A stretch of 64,000 nucleotides of DNA from the NCBI GenBank assembly GCA_021229015.1, contig CM037782.1, forward strand, positions 36,548,038 through 36,612,037, written 5' to 3'. This document shows positions 1-11,205 of this stretch, piece by piece. The translations under genes and the position numbers were made by a program. The number at the start of each line of letters is the position of its first letter. The stretch's first letter is position 1. The notes beneath the pieces are model-generated. The model did not search any database. It had not been told where the DNA came from and was given only the letters and a program-made list of their open reading frames with translations. Source of the stretch: Solen grandis (taxonomy: Eukaryota; Mollusca; Bivalvia; Adapedonta; Solenidae).

Positions 1-1104
1 AAGAATTATTATTACTACCTACCCATACATACATTAAGTGAAATGTATTTTTTATTTTCATTTTTTTTATTTGTTAATATTTACACTTTGTTTTCCAAAT
101 AACAAATAAATGCTAATGGAAAAAGACTGTCACCTTTTTTTTATTCTAGTCTTGTTTAATGTAACCCTATGTGTTTTCTTTATAACATTGTGAGTCATTT
201 ACGCTAAATTTCAGATTTCTGTTCAACATTCAATGACAAAAGATAAAAATCATAAATTTCAGTGAATCAAATTTGAATGTCATAAGTCAAATACTGCTTA
301 CTTGAAGGTAAATTAAACACAGGAACTTTGGGAGTGTGACAAACTTCCTGCACTTTGGTTTGGATAGACAAAACAGTACATGTGTGTAATTTTGTTAACC
401 CCCACAATACAGTTTGGAGTTAAACTGTCCTACAGAGATTATTTTCAGGTAATTACTAAATCAATTTTCTATTTGTGTGTTAAACCAGATCAATCAGTGA
501 TACCACAGTGTAGCTAATGGAAAATCAAACTGTTTAACAACCATTAATCTTGGAAAGGTTCATATGTATTCAGTCCAAGTAGTATCACATTGTATTAAAA
601 GTAGTTCCATGTACATTTCATTTTGAGGTCTGTAAGTGTATTAAACTGGTCACTCTTACAAACAGGCAATTCATCATCATCATTTTCATCATATTGGGTG
701 TAAAATGAACTTAGAGATACTGGTATTTATCTTCAGACCATGTATTCTGCATCACTGCAAGAATGTATCAAGATATAAGGTATGACACAGGCTCTAAAAC
801 CATATTATGTGCAAAATATGGCTACATGTAATATATCACTTGATGCAGAATTTTTCACATGAAAAAAAACAATAACAACAAAACAGGAGATTGAGTCAAA
901 TGTTACATGCCAAATGTTGCTGCAAATAATATGTTACAAGTGGAGTTTCCTGCAAGTAGATATTAACAAGAAAAATTTTAAGGAGTCAAAATTATAGACA
1001 AATTTTGATGACATGATAGTTGAAATGATTTAAGCACTGCAAGTTTACATACAGGTAAAACTGTTTGGAAGAAAATTTAATGCAGAGTATATATAGAATA
1101 CATA
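1..1104. other. Uncharacterised AT-rich stretch
   Basis: No coding pattern, tandem array or recognised repeat is visible. Open frames here are short and look random. Confidence 0.5.
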
Positions 1105-2128
1105 TACAGTAGAACCTCGTCAAATCGAACATCATTAAACCGAATTCCTTGCCATTTCGAAGTTTATTTTCCATCCCAATTTCTTCCCTTCATATTCTAA
1201 CTAAAAATAAAATGTTTAATCCGAATTTCGTTATTTCGATTTTTTAGCTATTTCAAAGTAAAATCCTGGTCCCGAGGTAGCCATTCATGTACATTTTAAT
1301 CATTTTTATTTCGAAATCCATTTTTGTAAATTTCCGTGAACCAATTATCAGCCTTCTCATCAATCGTATCCGGTCAGTAACCTAGTTTATTTTGTGGCAT
1401 CACCTGGAGTGATGGCTCAAGCAAGTTTTTCACACCTCTTTTTGAGATTGGATTGGGCAATATGTGTCTGACCGGAAATGTTGATTATTGCTAATCAATG
1501 TCTGATAAGTTCAGGGCTCTCCTTTGACCCGAGCTCCCGGGTTTTGACCCGGGAGATTTCTCAATGACGCTTATTTGACCCGGGGTAAAATTGTACCAAG
1601 CGTCATTTTGACCCGGGGCAGTAACAGCTGGTGCGTCAAAACCACCAGATCAGTCGGTCATAAAAGTACCGCCTCAAACAGATTACGTGATCAGTAAGTG
1701 CAACTGACCCCCCATTGACTCGCTATCACTGTCAGTTACTCTAATTAGCCTAATAAATTCTCGTATTGCTTCGGCAATCTTCGTATACACCACTGAATGT
1801 AATCACCGATTGCGTAATCAACCTAATTACAAATTCCCGTATAGCGTCGGCAATCTTCGTGTACTCTCAATGCTACTGTTAGCTTCTGTACACGAGGTTG
1901 CTGGATCCCGTTTTTACGACGTGTGAAAAGATTAAAGGCGAGGAACCATGACAAAATGTGTTTACTTCCTATGGCTGTTACTCAAGTTAATTACTGATAG
2001 GAATCGGCTGATTTTTTTATTGTTTGATAATAACAAATAGTTTAATGGTAGTACTTTAACCATGCTGGTTGAAATGAAAGGTGTGATGATTGTAAAAATT
2101 AGGTATGATTAGTCTGTCAACTGAAAAT

Positions 2129-2222
2129 ATGGGACCAAAACCGAAAGTAGATCGACTCTTACAGAATCAAACAAGGTTTAAAACAATAACAACAAAAAAA
2201 AACAAAAAACGTAATGATGAAG
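2129..2222 (+). CDS. Possible first exon of a transposon protein
   Basis: An ATG at 2129 opens 31 lysine-rich codons (start MGPKPKVDRLLQNQTRF, then a KKNKKR basic run) that end at a consensus splice donor, AAG|GTAAGT. A short basic N-terminal exon before a long intron is common in hAT and similar transposase genes, and this lies inside a hAT-like element. No downstream exon could be joined, so the protein is either lost or unrecognised. Chance remains possible. Confidence 0.3.
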
Positions 2223-2352
2223 GTAAGTAAAACTCTTATTTTTCCTTAGCTATCTTTCTGTATTGAATAACTGATAACAATTTCAGAAATTATGTTTCAA
2301 TATGCCTGGATATTTATCTTTGTATTTTGAATGATATTGGTCAGATATTTTT

Positions 2353-2392
2353 TTTGACTCTTAAGAATTTGTTTTTGACTCTTGAAAATTTG
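2353..2392 (+). repeat. 40-bp exact direct repeat, copy 1 (copy 2 at 3090-3129)
   Basis: The 40-base block beginning TTTGACTCTTAAGAATTTG is present without mismatch at 2353-2392 and 3090-3129, 737 bp apart, inside the hAT-like element. Copy 2 belongs to the right subterminal region, so copy 1 looks like a duplicated piece of the right end. Confidence 0.75.
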
Positions 2393-3089
2393 CCATTACC
2401 AAATATCATCTTTTGTTTTCTACTTTAAATAAAAAAAAGGTAGCTCTAGTCTCAATAAGAATATTGCAGCTGTCATTTTCTTTCCACATTAAGGGAATAA
2501 TTTTTTTTTTAAATAAAACCTAGATATTCTAGAATTTATAAAATTATCCTGTTTAAATTTGGAAAATTTGGAAATTTTTGAAATTGACAACAGTTTATTA
2601 TGATGACTTGGACTATTCCATGATAAAAATGCAGCTTCCCAATGTGACTACACTTCTAAGTAGTGGAACGGATTATAATTCTTATTTTCGTTTATTTTCT
2701 GGTTGACTATTTTCAGGAGTTCCAGTCACATGCTTTGTGTTTCATTGTGACAAATAATCTGTCATTGATGGCCCAGAATGAACTCATCACCATTCAGCAG
2801 GAAAGAGGGGGCTACCTTCCTAGAGGACAAATCATCAGCATCAGATTGTCCAGATATTTATTACATTCTTGTGTTTTGTATGCAATATTATAGAAATAAA
2901 TTTAATTTTCATTTTGTTTTGTTTTGATTTAAAACAGGATTACTTTTAATCAGAACACTTATTGCAAATAATATGTACATACAATAAACAAGTATACATT
3001 ACTTACAAACTTTGTTAATCTAAAGTTGTATATCGCTACATGTAAAATTTGTGACATATTATGATCTAAGCGAAATACTGCAAATTTTA

Positions 3090-3129
3090 TTTGACTCTTA
3101 AGAATTTGTTTTTGACTCTTGAAAATTTG
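3090..3129 (+). repeat. 40-bp exact direct repeat, copy 2
   Basis: Matches 2353-2392 base for base. It sits about 50 bp from the right terminus of the hAT-like element, among other GACTCTT motifs. Confidence 0.75.
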
Positions 3130-3732
3130 GCCCCAAGAGTCAATGACTCTTGGGTTTCAAAGACTATGGAGAGCCCTGAAGTTTCAAAATATGTATGTGT
3201 CAGCAGATAAACCCAGGTGTCAGATCTTAAATACATTCCATATCATCGCGTTTGTCACTGGCATGCAGCAACAGATTGACGGTAAAATATGTATCACTAT
3301 ATTTGACATGTTTGAACAATTATGTTAATCAGAAACATCTCAGTAGTTCGTGAACGATTATGTTAATCAGAAACACCTCAGTAGATTATGAAATATTTTT
3401 TAATTTTTTTCATAAAATGCAAATAGTACTTAGATCTATATTCATAAAAGGTTGTTTTCACAGCAGAACGATTTCCATGATCTGCACCGGTAAGGAAAAC
3501 ACAGACATGCAGAAACTGTAATTTCCATCGGATTTTTAATCTGAGTAATCGTTATTTCAAAGTTTTGAGTTTGGTCCCAAGGACTTTGGTTTAATGAGTT
3601 TCTACTGTATATAATAATACAATAGCATTTTCTTCTTCATCCTGAGCTAAAAACGTTAATTAATCTTATACACTAATTTATCTTAAGGAACAGAGATTTA
3701 AATATAAAATATGTTTTATAAATTTTAATAAC

Positions 3733-3925
3733 ACAAGAGCACTGCATGCAGATACCAATGCTTGTCTGCTGTTTTTCTGTTTTGTTTTTAACAGTGGGAG
3801 ATAAAATTAGTCAAAATGGACCAAAGAGTTAAGGCCCTTGATGAACATGTAGACCTGGTGATAGTTAACTAGTATGTTAAGTTTCATGACAGAAGGATTA
3901 ATAGTTATGGCCAAGGTTAATTTTT
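3733..3925 (+). repeat. Dispersed repeat fragment
   Basis: Begins 'acaagagcactgcatgcag' and ends 'atagttatggccaaggtt'. The 'ttatgaccaaggttaaagtt' motif recurs near 6773-6792, suggesting one family. No coding content. Family identity not established. Confidence 0.4.
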
Positions 3926-4123
3926 TTTCATGCTATTAACAATGAAGACACCAGAGTGATGACAATTCCACACCTTCATGCACAATTTAAAGTCTTCCCC
4001 CCAACCCCACCACCAACCCCCATGTCTAAGATATTGTGCGTGAAGGTGGGGAAATTCTGGCAAGCTAATAATAGAGGATAACAACGATAATGGGCACAGT
4101 GATATACATGTATGTAACAAATA

Positions 4124-4498
4124 TCAAGATTCCTCCTTTTGACTTGATACTAGAGAGTCCAGTGTCACTTGTGCACGTTTTTTCTTTTTCTTTTTGTTCT
4201 TTTTCTTCTGTTTATCCTCCTCTGTGCGTTTTTTCTTCTTTTTACATGACAGTGGGTTAGGTCCCTTTGGTTTCTTCTTCTTTTTCTTCTTCACTTCTTC
4301 CTGTTCCCCAAACACCTCACGTTTAAGGTCCTTTATCACACTCATGGCATAGTCAGAAGGGGCCACTTTTTTCTCAAGTTTCTGTTTGGCTATCTGTTTG
4401 GACATATCTGCTGGCTCCTCTATTGTGATAGCATTGAATGCAATGAAGAGCCGTGGAACACCTGACAGTGTGCGCAGAACATCGGAGAACTCTGGGTC
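4124..4498 (-). CDS. utp23: rRNA-processing protein UTP23, coding exon 3 (C-terminal)
   Basis: This minus-strand exon starts after the acceptor TTTCCAG|GAC at 4498 and runs 124 codons to a stop at 4126-4124. It opens DPEFSDVLRTLSGVPRLFI, the last strand/helix part of the PIN-like fold, followed by a linker and a very lysine-rich tail. The tail contains GPNPLSCKKKKK, a signature I recognise from animal UTP23. The tail is probably a nucleolar/RNA-binding segment. It joins exon 2 in phase 0. The codons are intact; no frameshift is seen. Adjacent repeats do not enter the exon. Confidence 0.9.
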   Translation of the reverse strand, partial: DPEFSDVLRTLSGVPRLFIAFNAITIEEPADMSKQIAKQKLEKKVAPSDYAMSVIKDLKREVFGEQEEVKKKKKKKPKGPNPLSCKKKKKRTEEDKQKKKNKKKKKKRAQVTLDSLVSSQKEES

Positions 4499-4672
4499 CT
4501 GGAAAGTTAGCATTCAGTATGAATGTAATAATATAAAATGTAGTTTAATAATTGTTCATGAGTTTTACTAATATATTTTTGTCAATTATTTATGATATAA
4601 TCATTTATGAAAATAACTTCTCTATTAAGCTACTTTTGAAAAACATTTTCATTTTATTCCTGATGTTATTAA

Positions 4673-5637
4673 AACAAGAGGGCCAAGATGGCCCTGTGTT
4701 GCTCACATGATTAAGATTGCTGTGTTAGGCATGATGACAAAAAAATGTGGATTCTACAGTGTTTTTCTTACATTTGACTAAGTGACCTAGATTTTGATCC
4801 TACCTGAATTTGCACTCAACTGGGAATTCATGCAGTCATCATTCTTATCAAGTTTAATGAAGACTGGGAAAAAAAGAGTGGCCATAAAATTTTTCAAAAA
4901 TTTGCCCTGGTGACCTACTTTTTGACCCCATGTGGCTCAGTTTTGAGTTCATCCGAGATTGGATGGAAACAAACATTCTGACTAAGTTACATTAAGGTTA
5001 GACTAAAACTGTGGCTCTAATGTGTTCATAAGGTTTTTCTAAGATTTGACCTGGTGACCTAGTTTTTGACCAAACAAAATTTCAAACTTATCTGGCATAA
5101 AGACAAACATCATGACAAAGTTTCATGAAGATTTTGCCAAAGATTGTGGCCTCAAGCATGTTCACAAGGTTTTTCTAAGCTTTGACCTGGTGACCTAGTT
5201 TCTGACCCCATGTCACCCAATTTCGAACTCATCCAAGACATCATGTAGACAAATTTTATGAAGATACAGCTAAAACTGTGGCCTCTAGAGTGTTCACAAG
5301 GTTTCTCTAAGATTTGACCTGGTGACCTAGTTTTTGACACCACGTGACCCAATTTCAAACTCATCCCAGATATCATGTAGGCAAACATCCTGACCAAATT
5401 TAATGAAGATTGGGCTAATACCTAGGCCTCTAGAGTGTTCACAAAGATTTCTAAGTTTTGACCTGGTGACCTAGTTTTTGACACCACATGACCCATTTTC
5501 AAACTCATCCAGGATATCATGTAGACAAACATCCTGACCAAATTTTATAAAGATTGGGCTAATACTGTGGCCTCTAAAGTGTTCACAATGTTTTTCTAAG
5601 ATTTCACCTGAGCACAAGTGCTCAGGTGAGCTAAAAA
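4673..5637 (+). repeat. Hairpin-ended tandem-core repeat, copy H1
   Basis: The left end is 'aacaagagggccaagatggccct', a near-palindrome. The right end is 'cacctgagcacaagtgctcaggtgagct' followed by an A run, also a hairpin. The core is repeated units containing 'tttgacctggtgacctagtttttgac' and 'catgaagattgggc'. Open frames on the complement (5152-5397, 5471-5656) arise from the units and are not genes. The architecture resembles pearl/HINE (Helentron-associated) elements of bivalves; that is inference. Confidence 0.7.
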
Positions 5638-5868
5638 AGATATGTTTTTTAAACACTAATGTCCCATCTGAGCCAAACCCCTCTGTGCCTCACCAAAGGG
5701 AGTTAGATTAAAAAATAATTGATGTCAAATGAAAGGGCTTTCTTAGATATGGTAAATATAGTTCTGGACATATATTCATGGCACTCATCTATGTATTTTA
5801 AGTTGAAGTCAAAACCTTGCATAGTTTTTGAGTAATGCTCTGGACAAAAGTTCATTTAAAAAAAAAAA

Positions 5869-6623
5869 AGTGGCCAAGATGGCCATGTGTCGCTCACCTG
5901 AGTAAGATTGCTGTGTTAGGCATGATGACAAAAAAATGTGGATTCTAAAGTGTTTTTCTGACATTTGACTAAGTGACCTACATTTTGATCCTACCTGAAT
6001 TTGCACTCAACTGGGAATTCATGCAGTCATCATTCATATCAAGTTTAATGAAGACTGGGACAAAAATGTAGGCCTCTAGAGTGTTCACAAGATTTTTTGA
6101 AGATTTGACCTGGTGACCTAGTTTTCGACCCTAAGTGACCAAATTTCTAACTCATCCAAGATATCATGTAGACGAACATCCTGACTATATTTCATGAAGA
6201 CTTGACCAAAACTGTTGCCTCTAGAGTGTTTTTTCTAAGATTTGCTAAGATATGACCTAGGACCTAGTTTTGACAAACATGACCCATTTCAACTCATCCG
6301 AGATATCATGTAGACAAACATCCTGACCAAGTTTCATGAAGATTTGGCCAAAACTATGGCCTCTAGAGTGTTCACAATGTTTTTCTAAGATTTGACCTGG
6401 TGACCTAGTTTTTGACCCTAAGTGACCCAATTTCGAACTCATCCGAGATATCATGTAGACAAACATCCTGACCAAGTTTCATGAAGATTGGGCCAAAACT
6501 GTGGTCTTTAGAGTGTTCACAAGCAATTGTTGATGATGGACGACGGACACTGGACGACGCATGACGGACAAAAGGCGATCACAAAAGCTCACCCTGAGCA
6601 CAAGTGCTCAGGTGAGCTAAAAA
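5869..6623 (+). repeat. Hairpin-ended tandem-core repeat, copy H2
   Basis: Same family as the copy at 4673, in the same orientation and about 230 bp away. Near the right end is a GGACGACGG-type microsatellite tract (6535-6570), then 'aaaggcgatcac', then the terminal hairpin built on GCTCACC..GGTGAGC. The core units share the 'gacctggtgacctagttttt' sequence. Confidence 0.7.
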
Positions 6624-6739
6624 GGGAGATAATTAAAAGAGAGAGAGAGAGCAGTCAGAATTATGGTTTATGGTCATTGTATTTCTCCATATCACCATCT
6701 ATGTATTTTTCAGGATTCAAGCATCTATGTATATTTTTA

Positions 6740-7290
6740 GATTCAAGTCAATATCTTGTATAGTTTTAAAGTTATGACCAAGGTTAAAGTTGTCTGCAGA
6801 CAGACAGGAAAAAACAAATTGTCCCTCAAGCTATCAGTTTTGGGGCAAAATCACATGAACAAGAAGTTAAAAAGGGGCCATAATTTGTTATATATTCCAT
6901 CAAGAGTTATCTACCTTGGTTGTCTCATGCCCCTAAACATATTCATAAACTTTCTAGTCAATACCATGAATGGTTATTGAGATAAAAACTGGTTAGTAGC
7001 TTGCATGCAAAACTTTAACCAAATTTTCTATTGCATGCAAAACTTTAACCAAAATTTCTAAGTTATAAAGGGGCCATAATTTATAGTAAATTCAGTCAAG
7101 AGTTATCTACCTTGGTTGTCTGATGCCCCTGAACATATTTATAAACTTTCAACTCAATACCATAAATGGTTATTGAGATATAAGGTTGATAGTAACTTGG
7201 ATGCAAAACTTTAACCAAAAGCTGCAATGCCAATGCCGACACCGACGCAAGGGCGCTACAATAGCTCTCATATTTTTTGAATAGTTGAGC
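6740..7290 (+). repeat. Dispersed repeat with an internal duplication
   Basis: Two diverged units of roughly 200 bp share 'gggccataattt', 'caagagttatctaccttgg', 'tgcccctgaacatatt' and 'gcaaaactttaaccaaa'. The right end reads 'gttgagctaataaaa', a decayed version of the family's terminal hairpin. Non-coding. Confidence 0.55.
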
Positions 7291-7408
7291 TAATAAAACC
7301 TGATTAAACTGAGAGTATTATCAGATTATCATAAAATAATTTGTTGTATACTGATCAAACAGGTCATTTTCCTGTTAGATTTCATGAGTCAAAAGGAAAA
7401 TTATTTAC

Positions 7409-7548
7409 CTGTGTCGCTACCATAAATTTATGTTTGTGTCTGCGGAGAACGGACCTTAAGCATAATGGTGCTGCCACTGCAGGGTCATGCTTACAAGGCT
7501 GCACATGAAACTGACGCAACACCTTTAGCGGGCCATACAGCAGAGTTC
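7409..7548 (-). CDS. utp23: rRNA-processing protein UTP23, coding exon 2
   Basis: A minus-strand exon of 140 bases between acceptor TTTTATCAG|GAACTC and donor ACACAG|GTAAAT. Its first two bases complete a glycine codon begun in exon 1, then 46 codons follow (TLLYGPLKVLRQFHVQPC...KFMVATQ). The C-x-H-x9-C spacing (PCKHDPAVAAPLC) matches the zinc-binding part of UTP23, and FMVATQ matches the strand before the PIN fold's last acidic region. The splice phases are consistent with both neighbours, which makes the gene model secure. Confidence 0.9.
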
Positions 7549-8234
7549 CTGATAAAATAAGCACCAAAAAATACAGTATACAGTATGTAAGACCAAACAA
7601 GAGGGCCAAGATGACCCTATATTGTTTACAAGAGTACCATAAGTCAAATTAAACAATTCAAGCCATTTGATTTTATGGATGATGTGAACCAAGGACAATG
7701 TGAACCTATTCTGTGAGATGATGTGAACCTGTTCTGGGAGATGATGTGAACCAGGTTGATGTGAACCTGTTCTGGGAGATGATGTGAACCCTACATTAAG
7801 TACAATATATATGTTATTTCTAAACGTGTATTTGTGTTTTGCTCTCATTTTTTCTCATGTCACATCATATGAAATACCAAATAAAAAGTGTAATGTTGCT
7901 TGTTTAGTGTGTGTGAGTGTGTGTGTTTTTAAATATCTGTTGAGAATAAAAACCAGATGGATTTTCCTCAGAACACTCATGTCACCTGCATTCCAGCAGT
8001 TGTCACAGAAAGGGTGAGCATCAATCATTATGAAATTAATTTTGGTTCTACCCACAAGTTAAATAATGACTATTTTATACCTTTTTTTTCTTCTTTTTTG
8101 GATTGAAAATACCCACACATAAATATATTTTGAATGAAAATTATAAATAATCACATCTCTACTGAGTACACATGTATCAAAAGAAAATATCAAAAATATT
8201 ACATGTAGTTCTATATGAAATAAAAGGGCAATAC
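7549..8234 (-). other. utp23: UTP23 intron 1
   Basis: Bounded by donor CTAG|GTATTG and acceptor ATCAG. It contains a truncated hairpin-ended repeat with a tandem 'gatgtgaacctgttctggga' array (7595-7795). The remainder is AT-rich. Confidence 0.75.
7595..7795 (+). repeat. Truncated hairpin-ended repeat with short tandem units (H4)
   Basis: The left end 'aacaagagggccaagatgaccct' marks the same dispersed family as the copy at 4673. It leads into four to five units of 'gatgatgtgaacctgttctg' type (about 7680-7790). The right hairpin is missing. Confidence 0.6.
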
Positions 8235-8451
8235 CTAGGGCTTCACACTCGGCAAGCACACATTGTGTTGTAAAGTACTTGATCTCAGCATCCAAATATT
8301 TCGGCAACTGGTCACGGATATTCACTTTGAACTTGAGGGCTGCCTTGCAGAATGTTCCATCTATCAACACATTATATGGAGGCTGATATCTAAAGTAGTT
8401 CTTATAAAATGTAAGACATCTCTTTTGATGTTTCTGTCTTTTGCCCTTCAT
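8235..8451 (-). CDS. utp23: rRNA-processing protein UTP23, coding exon 1 (start of gene)
   Basis: UTP23 is a nucleolar component of the small-subunit processome, needed for early cleavages of pre-18S rRNA and for snR30/U17 snoRNA turnover. The minus-strand start ATG is at 8451-8449; 72 codons precede the donor GCCCTAG|GTATTG. The protein begins MKGKRQKHQKRCLTFYKNYF, matching the conserved family N-terminus. LIDGTFC carries the conserved Asp of the degenerate PIN domain, and CVLAECEAL supplies the first zinc-ligand cysteine. The three exons total 243 codons plus stop; the human protein is about the same length. Upstream in-frame codons exist (frame open to 8583), but the family aligns from this Met. 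Promoter not identified. Confidence 0.92.
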
Positions 8452-8599
8452 ACTGAAAATAAATGTTAAAGGAAAAAATAAGAGAGAGGCTAGAAATGTG
8501 TCCATAGGACACAGATCCGGCCCCCTTTTATTTATTAGATTAGATTGATATTTTTTTTCAGTGAATATGATGAGAAACTCCAAATATATAAGAAGATGA

Positions 8600-8925
8600 T
8601 TTTAAAATCGAGTGAGTGCTGTGACCCTGACCTCGACCAAGTGTTGTGACCCTGACCTTGAAACTGACAACCTGGTACTTGTTTGTGATCCCTTGTGCTA
8701 GTTAACTCAAAACATAACTGTACACAACAAAGATATAGCCTGGACAGGACTGCTTGCACAAATTTTAAACTCAACTAACTGCCGTGGCCTTAACTTTGAA
8801 GCTAGCAACTTGGTTCTTGTTTTCGACACATCATCTTGGTCCTAGGGATCATTTGTGCTTGTGTTATTTCAAAACATGTTCATTCGCAACAAAGTTACAG
8901 TTTGGACATGATCTGGAAGTGCAAC
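8600..8925 (+). repeat. Dispersed repeat with 'gtgaccctgacctt' units
   Basis: Two diverged halves share 'ttgaaactgacaacctggta / tttgaagctagcaacttgg', 'acttgtttgtgat..', 'tcaaaacat' and 'acaaagatatagcctggaca / acaaagttacagtttggaca'. The pattern is typical of low-complexity dispersed repeats in bivalves. No coding content. Confidence 0.5.
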
Positions 8926-9425
8926 ATATATTTTCTCTATCACGAGTCTGAGTAAATATAACAGAAATTAACTATTTTCTTTGAATATCTAATTCCATCC
9001 TACAAATTTTGTGATTAAGAAAAATATTGTAATTATTTTCAGGGCAATTTTAGTGTTGTGAAATGTTTTGCTTCAAAGCCTGTAGAAGTCCTAGTCGTCA
9101 CATGATATGGTAGAGCTGATCAATTCTCCTGCTTTGTATTATTTTTTCTTAAGCTTTATTTTGTTTTTATAAATGATGCAGCATTTAATGACAGAGGGAC
9201 AGATGAAATGCATAGTATAAAACTAAAGATCATGGCCTTTTATTTGTCATAAAACAAGGAACATAATATATTTTCAGAAGTTATTGGTCCAAATATGAAA
9301 ACAGCAAAAATTTATAACAAAATACATTACTTCTGTTTGAACTTTTTTAAACACATTGCTATGTCACTATGCCAGAAAGTATTTTACTTTCTCAGCTTGA
9401 ATATTAAAATTCCTAATAAATCTTC
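8926..9425. other. Uncharacterised interval
   Basis: AT-rich, upstream of UTP23. No recognisable gene, array or repeat terminus. Confidence 0.4.
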
Positions 9426-9427
9426 AA

Positions 9428-10789
9428 ACAAGAGGGCCATGATGGCCCTGAATCGCTCACCTGAGTACCATTGCTTCAACTGATGTCAAGGTTTTTAAAC
9501 AGACAAGGATTCTGATATAACTTAATCTAAAACATTTTACCCCTGACAATACTACACACCAAATATCTAAGCAATGGGCCATATGGTTTCAGAGAAGACT
9601 TGGGCGCAGGGTCATTTATCACCGTAGGGCCAAGACTTTGAAAATCTTTGTAATGAACCATTAGATGCTACTACATACCAAAAATCTTAGCTCTAGGCCT
9701 TATTGATTCATAGAAGAAGATTTTTTAAGATTTTCCTATTTAACTCTATGTAAAACAAATGACCCCTGGTGTGGGGTCATTTATCACCATAGGGCTATGA
9801 TTTGTACAATCTTGGTAGTGGCCCATAAGATGATGCTACATACTAAATATCTAAGCTCTAGGCCTTATGGATTCATAGAAGAAGATTTTTTAAGATTTTC
9901 CTATATAACTCTGTGTAAAACAAGTGACCCCTGGTGGGGGTCATTTATCACCATAGGGCTATGATTTGTACAATCTTGGTAGTGGCCCATAAGATGATGC
10001 TTCATACCAAATATCTAAGCTCTAGGCCTTATACATTCATTGAAGAAGATTTTTTAAGATTTTCCTATATAACTCTATGTAAAACAAGCGACCCCTGGTG
10101 CGGGGTCATTTATCACCATAGGGCTATGATTTGTACAATCTTGGTAGTGGCCCATAAGATGATGCTTTATACCAAATATCTAAGCTCTAGGCCTTATGCA
10201 TTCATTGAAGAAGATTTTTTAAGATTTTCCTATATAACTCTATGTAAAACAAGTGACCCCTGGTGCGGGGTCATTTATCACCATAGGGCTATGATTTGTA
10301 CAATCTTGGTAGTGGCCCATAAGATGATGCTACATACCAAAAATCAAAAGGCTAGGCCTTGTGGTTTCGGAGAAGAAGATTTTTTCAAGTTTTTCCTTTC
10401 CTGTGAAATCAAGTGACCCCGGGGGGGGCCAATTTTACCCCAGGGTCATAATTTAAACATACCAAAAATCAAAAGGCTAGGCCTTGTGGTTTCAGAGAAG
10501 AAGATTTTTTAAATTTTCATTTTTAAAATCTATTTTTAGCTCCTGTGACCTAATTATGCGATGGACCAGAACCATTTATACAACTTTAGTAGAGCTTCAT
10601 CCAAGGAACATTCCTGCAAAATATTTTTCAAATTGGCCAAGCCGTTTAGGAGGAGATGTTGTTTGAAGCAATTGTTGACGCCGGACGCACGGACGCACGC
10701 ACGGACACACGCACGGACGACGGACGCCGGACAAAAGGCGATCAGAAAAGCTCACCTTGAGCACGTTGTGCTCATGTGAGCTAAAAACA
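9428..10789 (+). repeat. Hairpin-ended tandem-core repeat with 165-bp units (H5)
   Basis: Left end 'aacaagagggccatgatggccct' then 'cgctcacctgag'. Right end: GGACG-type microsatellite (about 10681-10735), 'aaaggcgatcag', then a hairpin 'gctcaccttgagcac..gtgctcatgtgagct'. The core has four to five tandem units starting 'gacccctggt' at 9761, 9926, 10090 and 10255, with a diverged start at 10415. The unit is 164-165 bp, so a frame stays open through several units (9934-10416); it is not a gene. Confidence 0.75.
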
Positions 10790-11205
10790 AGAGGGCCATA
10801 TGGCCCTAGATTGCTCATCAGAGTACATACACTTATTTAAAACCATTCAAGTCACTTTATCTTATGTGGTTCCAGATACAAAGAATTCTTAAGTTAGTCA
10901 TTCATCTGGAGGCCTCAATTTTCAAGGGATCAACATTATTATTGGAGTAATGGTAGACAGCCATGAGGTGACCATTTGTGCCAAAAGAAATTGAATTCTA
11001 ACCATTGCTTTCATAAAAGAATTTTGAATTTCCTATATAGAGTACTATGTAAGGGAACTAGCCCCTTGTGATCTCATTTTTTAAGGGATCAACTTTATTT
11101 TATCAATTATGGTAGACAGCCATAATGTGACCATATGTGCTGAATGAAATTAAATTCTGGCCATTGGCATCATAGAAGAAGTGTTTTGAAATTTTCTAAT
11201 ATGTA
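10787..11205 (+). repeat. Hairpin-ended repeat, right end truncated (H6), abutting H5
   Basis: Starts 'aacaagagggccatatggccct' directly at the A run that ends the preceding copy. It contains two diverged units with 'gggatcaac..tttat', 'ggtagacagccat' and 'gtgaccat.tgtgc'. No terminal hairpin remains on the right. A related unit occurs at 15914-16085. Confidence 0.6.

Larger units (their letters stand above)
1512..3178. mobile_element. hAT-like element with 5-bp target duplication, nested in the pogo-type element
   Basis: Termini are CAGGGCTCTCC and, at the right, GGAGAGCCCTG, an 11-bp perfect inverted repeat. It is flanked by AAGTT at 1507-1511 and 3179-3183, an exact 5-bp target duplication. 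CAGGG ends suggest the hAT superfamily. hAT usually makes 8-bp duplications, but groups with 5-bp ones are known. Subterminal sequence is rich in 'gacccggg' on the left and 'gactcttgaa/gactcttaag' on the right. A possible short first exon lies inside (2129-2222). No full transposase is seen. Confidence 0.6.
1107..3607. mobile_element. Pogo/Tigger-type DNA element, non-autonomous, host of a nested element
   Basis: The left end reads CAGTAGAACCTCGTCAAATC. The right end, read inverted, is CAGTAGAAACTCATTAAACC. The ends are imperfect inverted repeats, each bordered by TA (1105-1106 and 3608-3609), as expected for the Tc1/mariner-pogo superfamily. No DDE transposase is recognisable between the ends. 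About 1.67 kb of the interior is a second element (1512-3178), so the original element was only about 830 bp and presumably mobilised in trans. Class is inferred from the ends only. Confidence 0.6.
4499..7408 (-). other. utp23: UTP23 intron 2, repeat-filled
   Basis: Bounded by donor CAG|GTAAAT (exon side at 7409) and acceptor TTTCCAG (exon side at 4498). It holds two hairpin-ended tandem-core repeats (4673-5637, 5869-6623) and a third related block (6740-7290). Confidence 0.8.

Noticed and set aside
5152..6475. Several minus-strand frames of 60-80 codons with similar peptides
   Set aside because: They arise from units of the hairpin-ended repeats and recur wherever the repeat does; no domain and no splice support.
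9934..10416. 160-codon open frame with a three-fold repeated peptide
   Set aside because: It is the translation of a 165-bp non-coding minisatellite inside a dispersed repeat; the unit length alone keeps it open.
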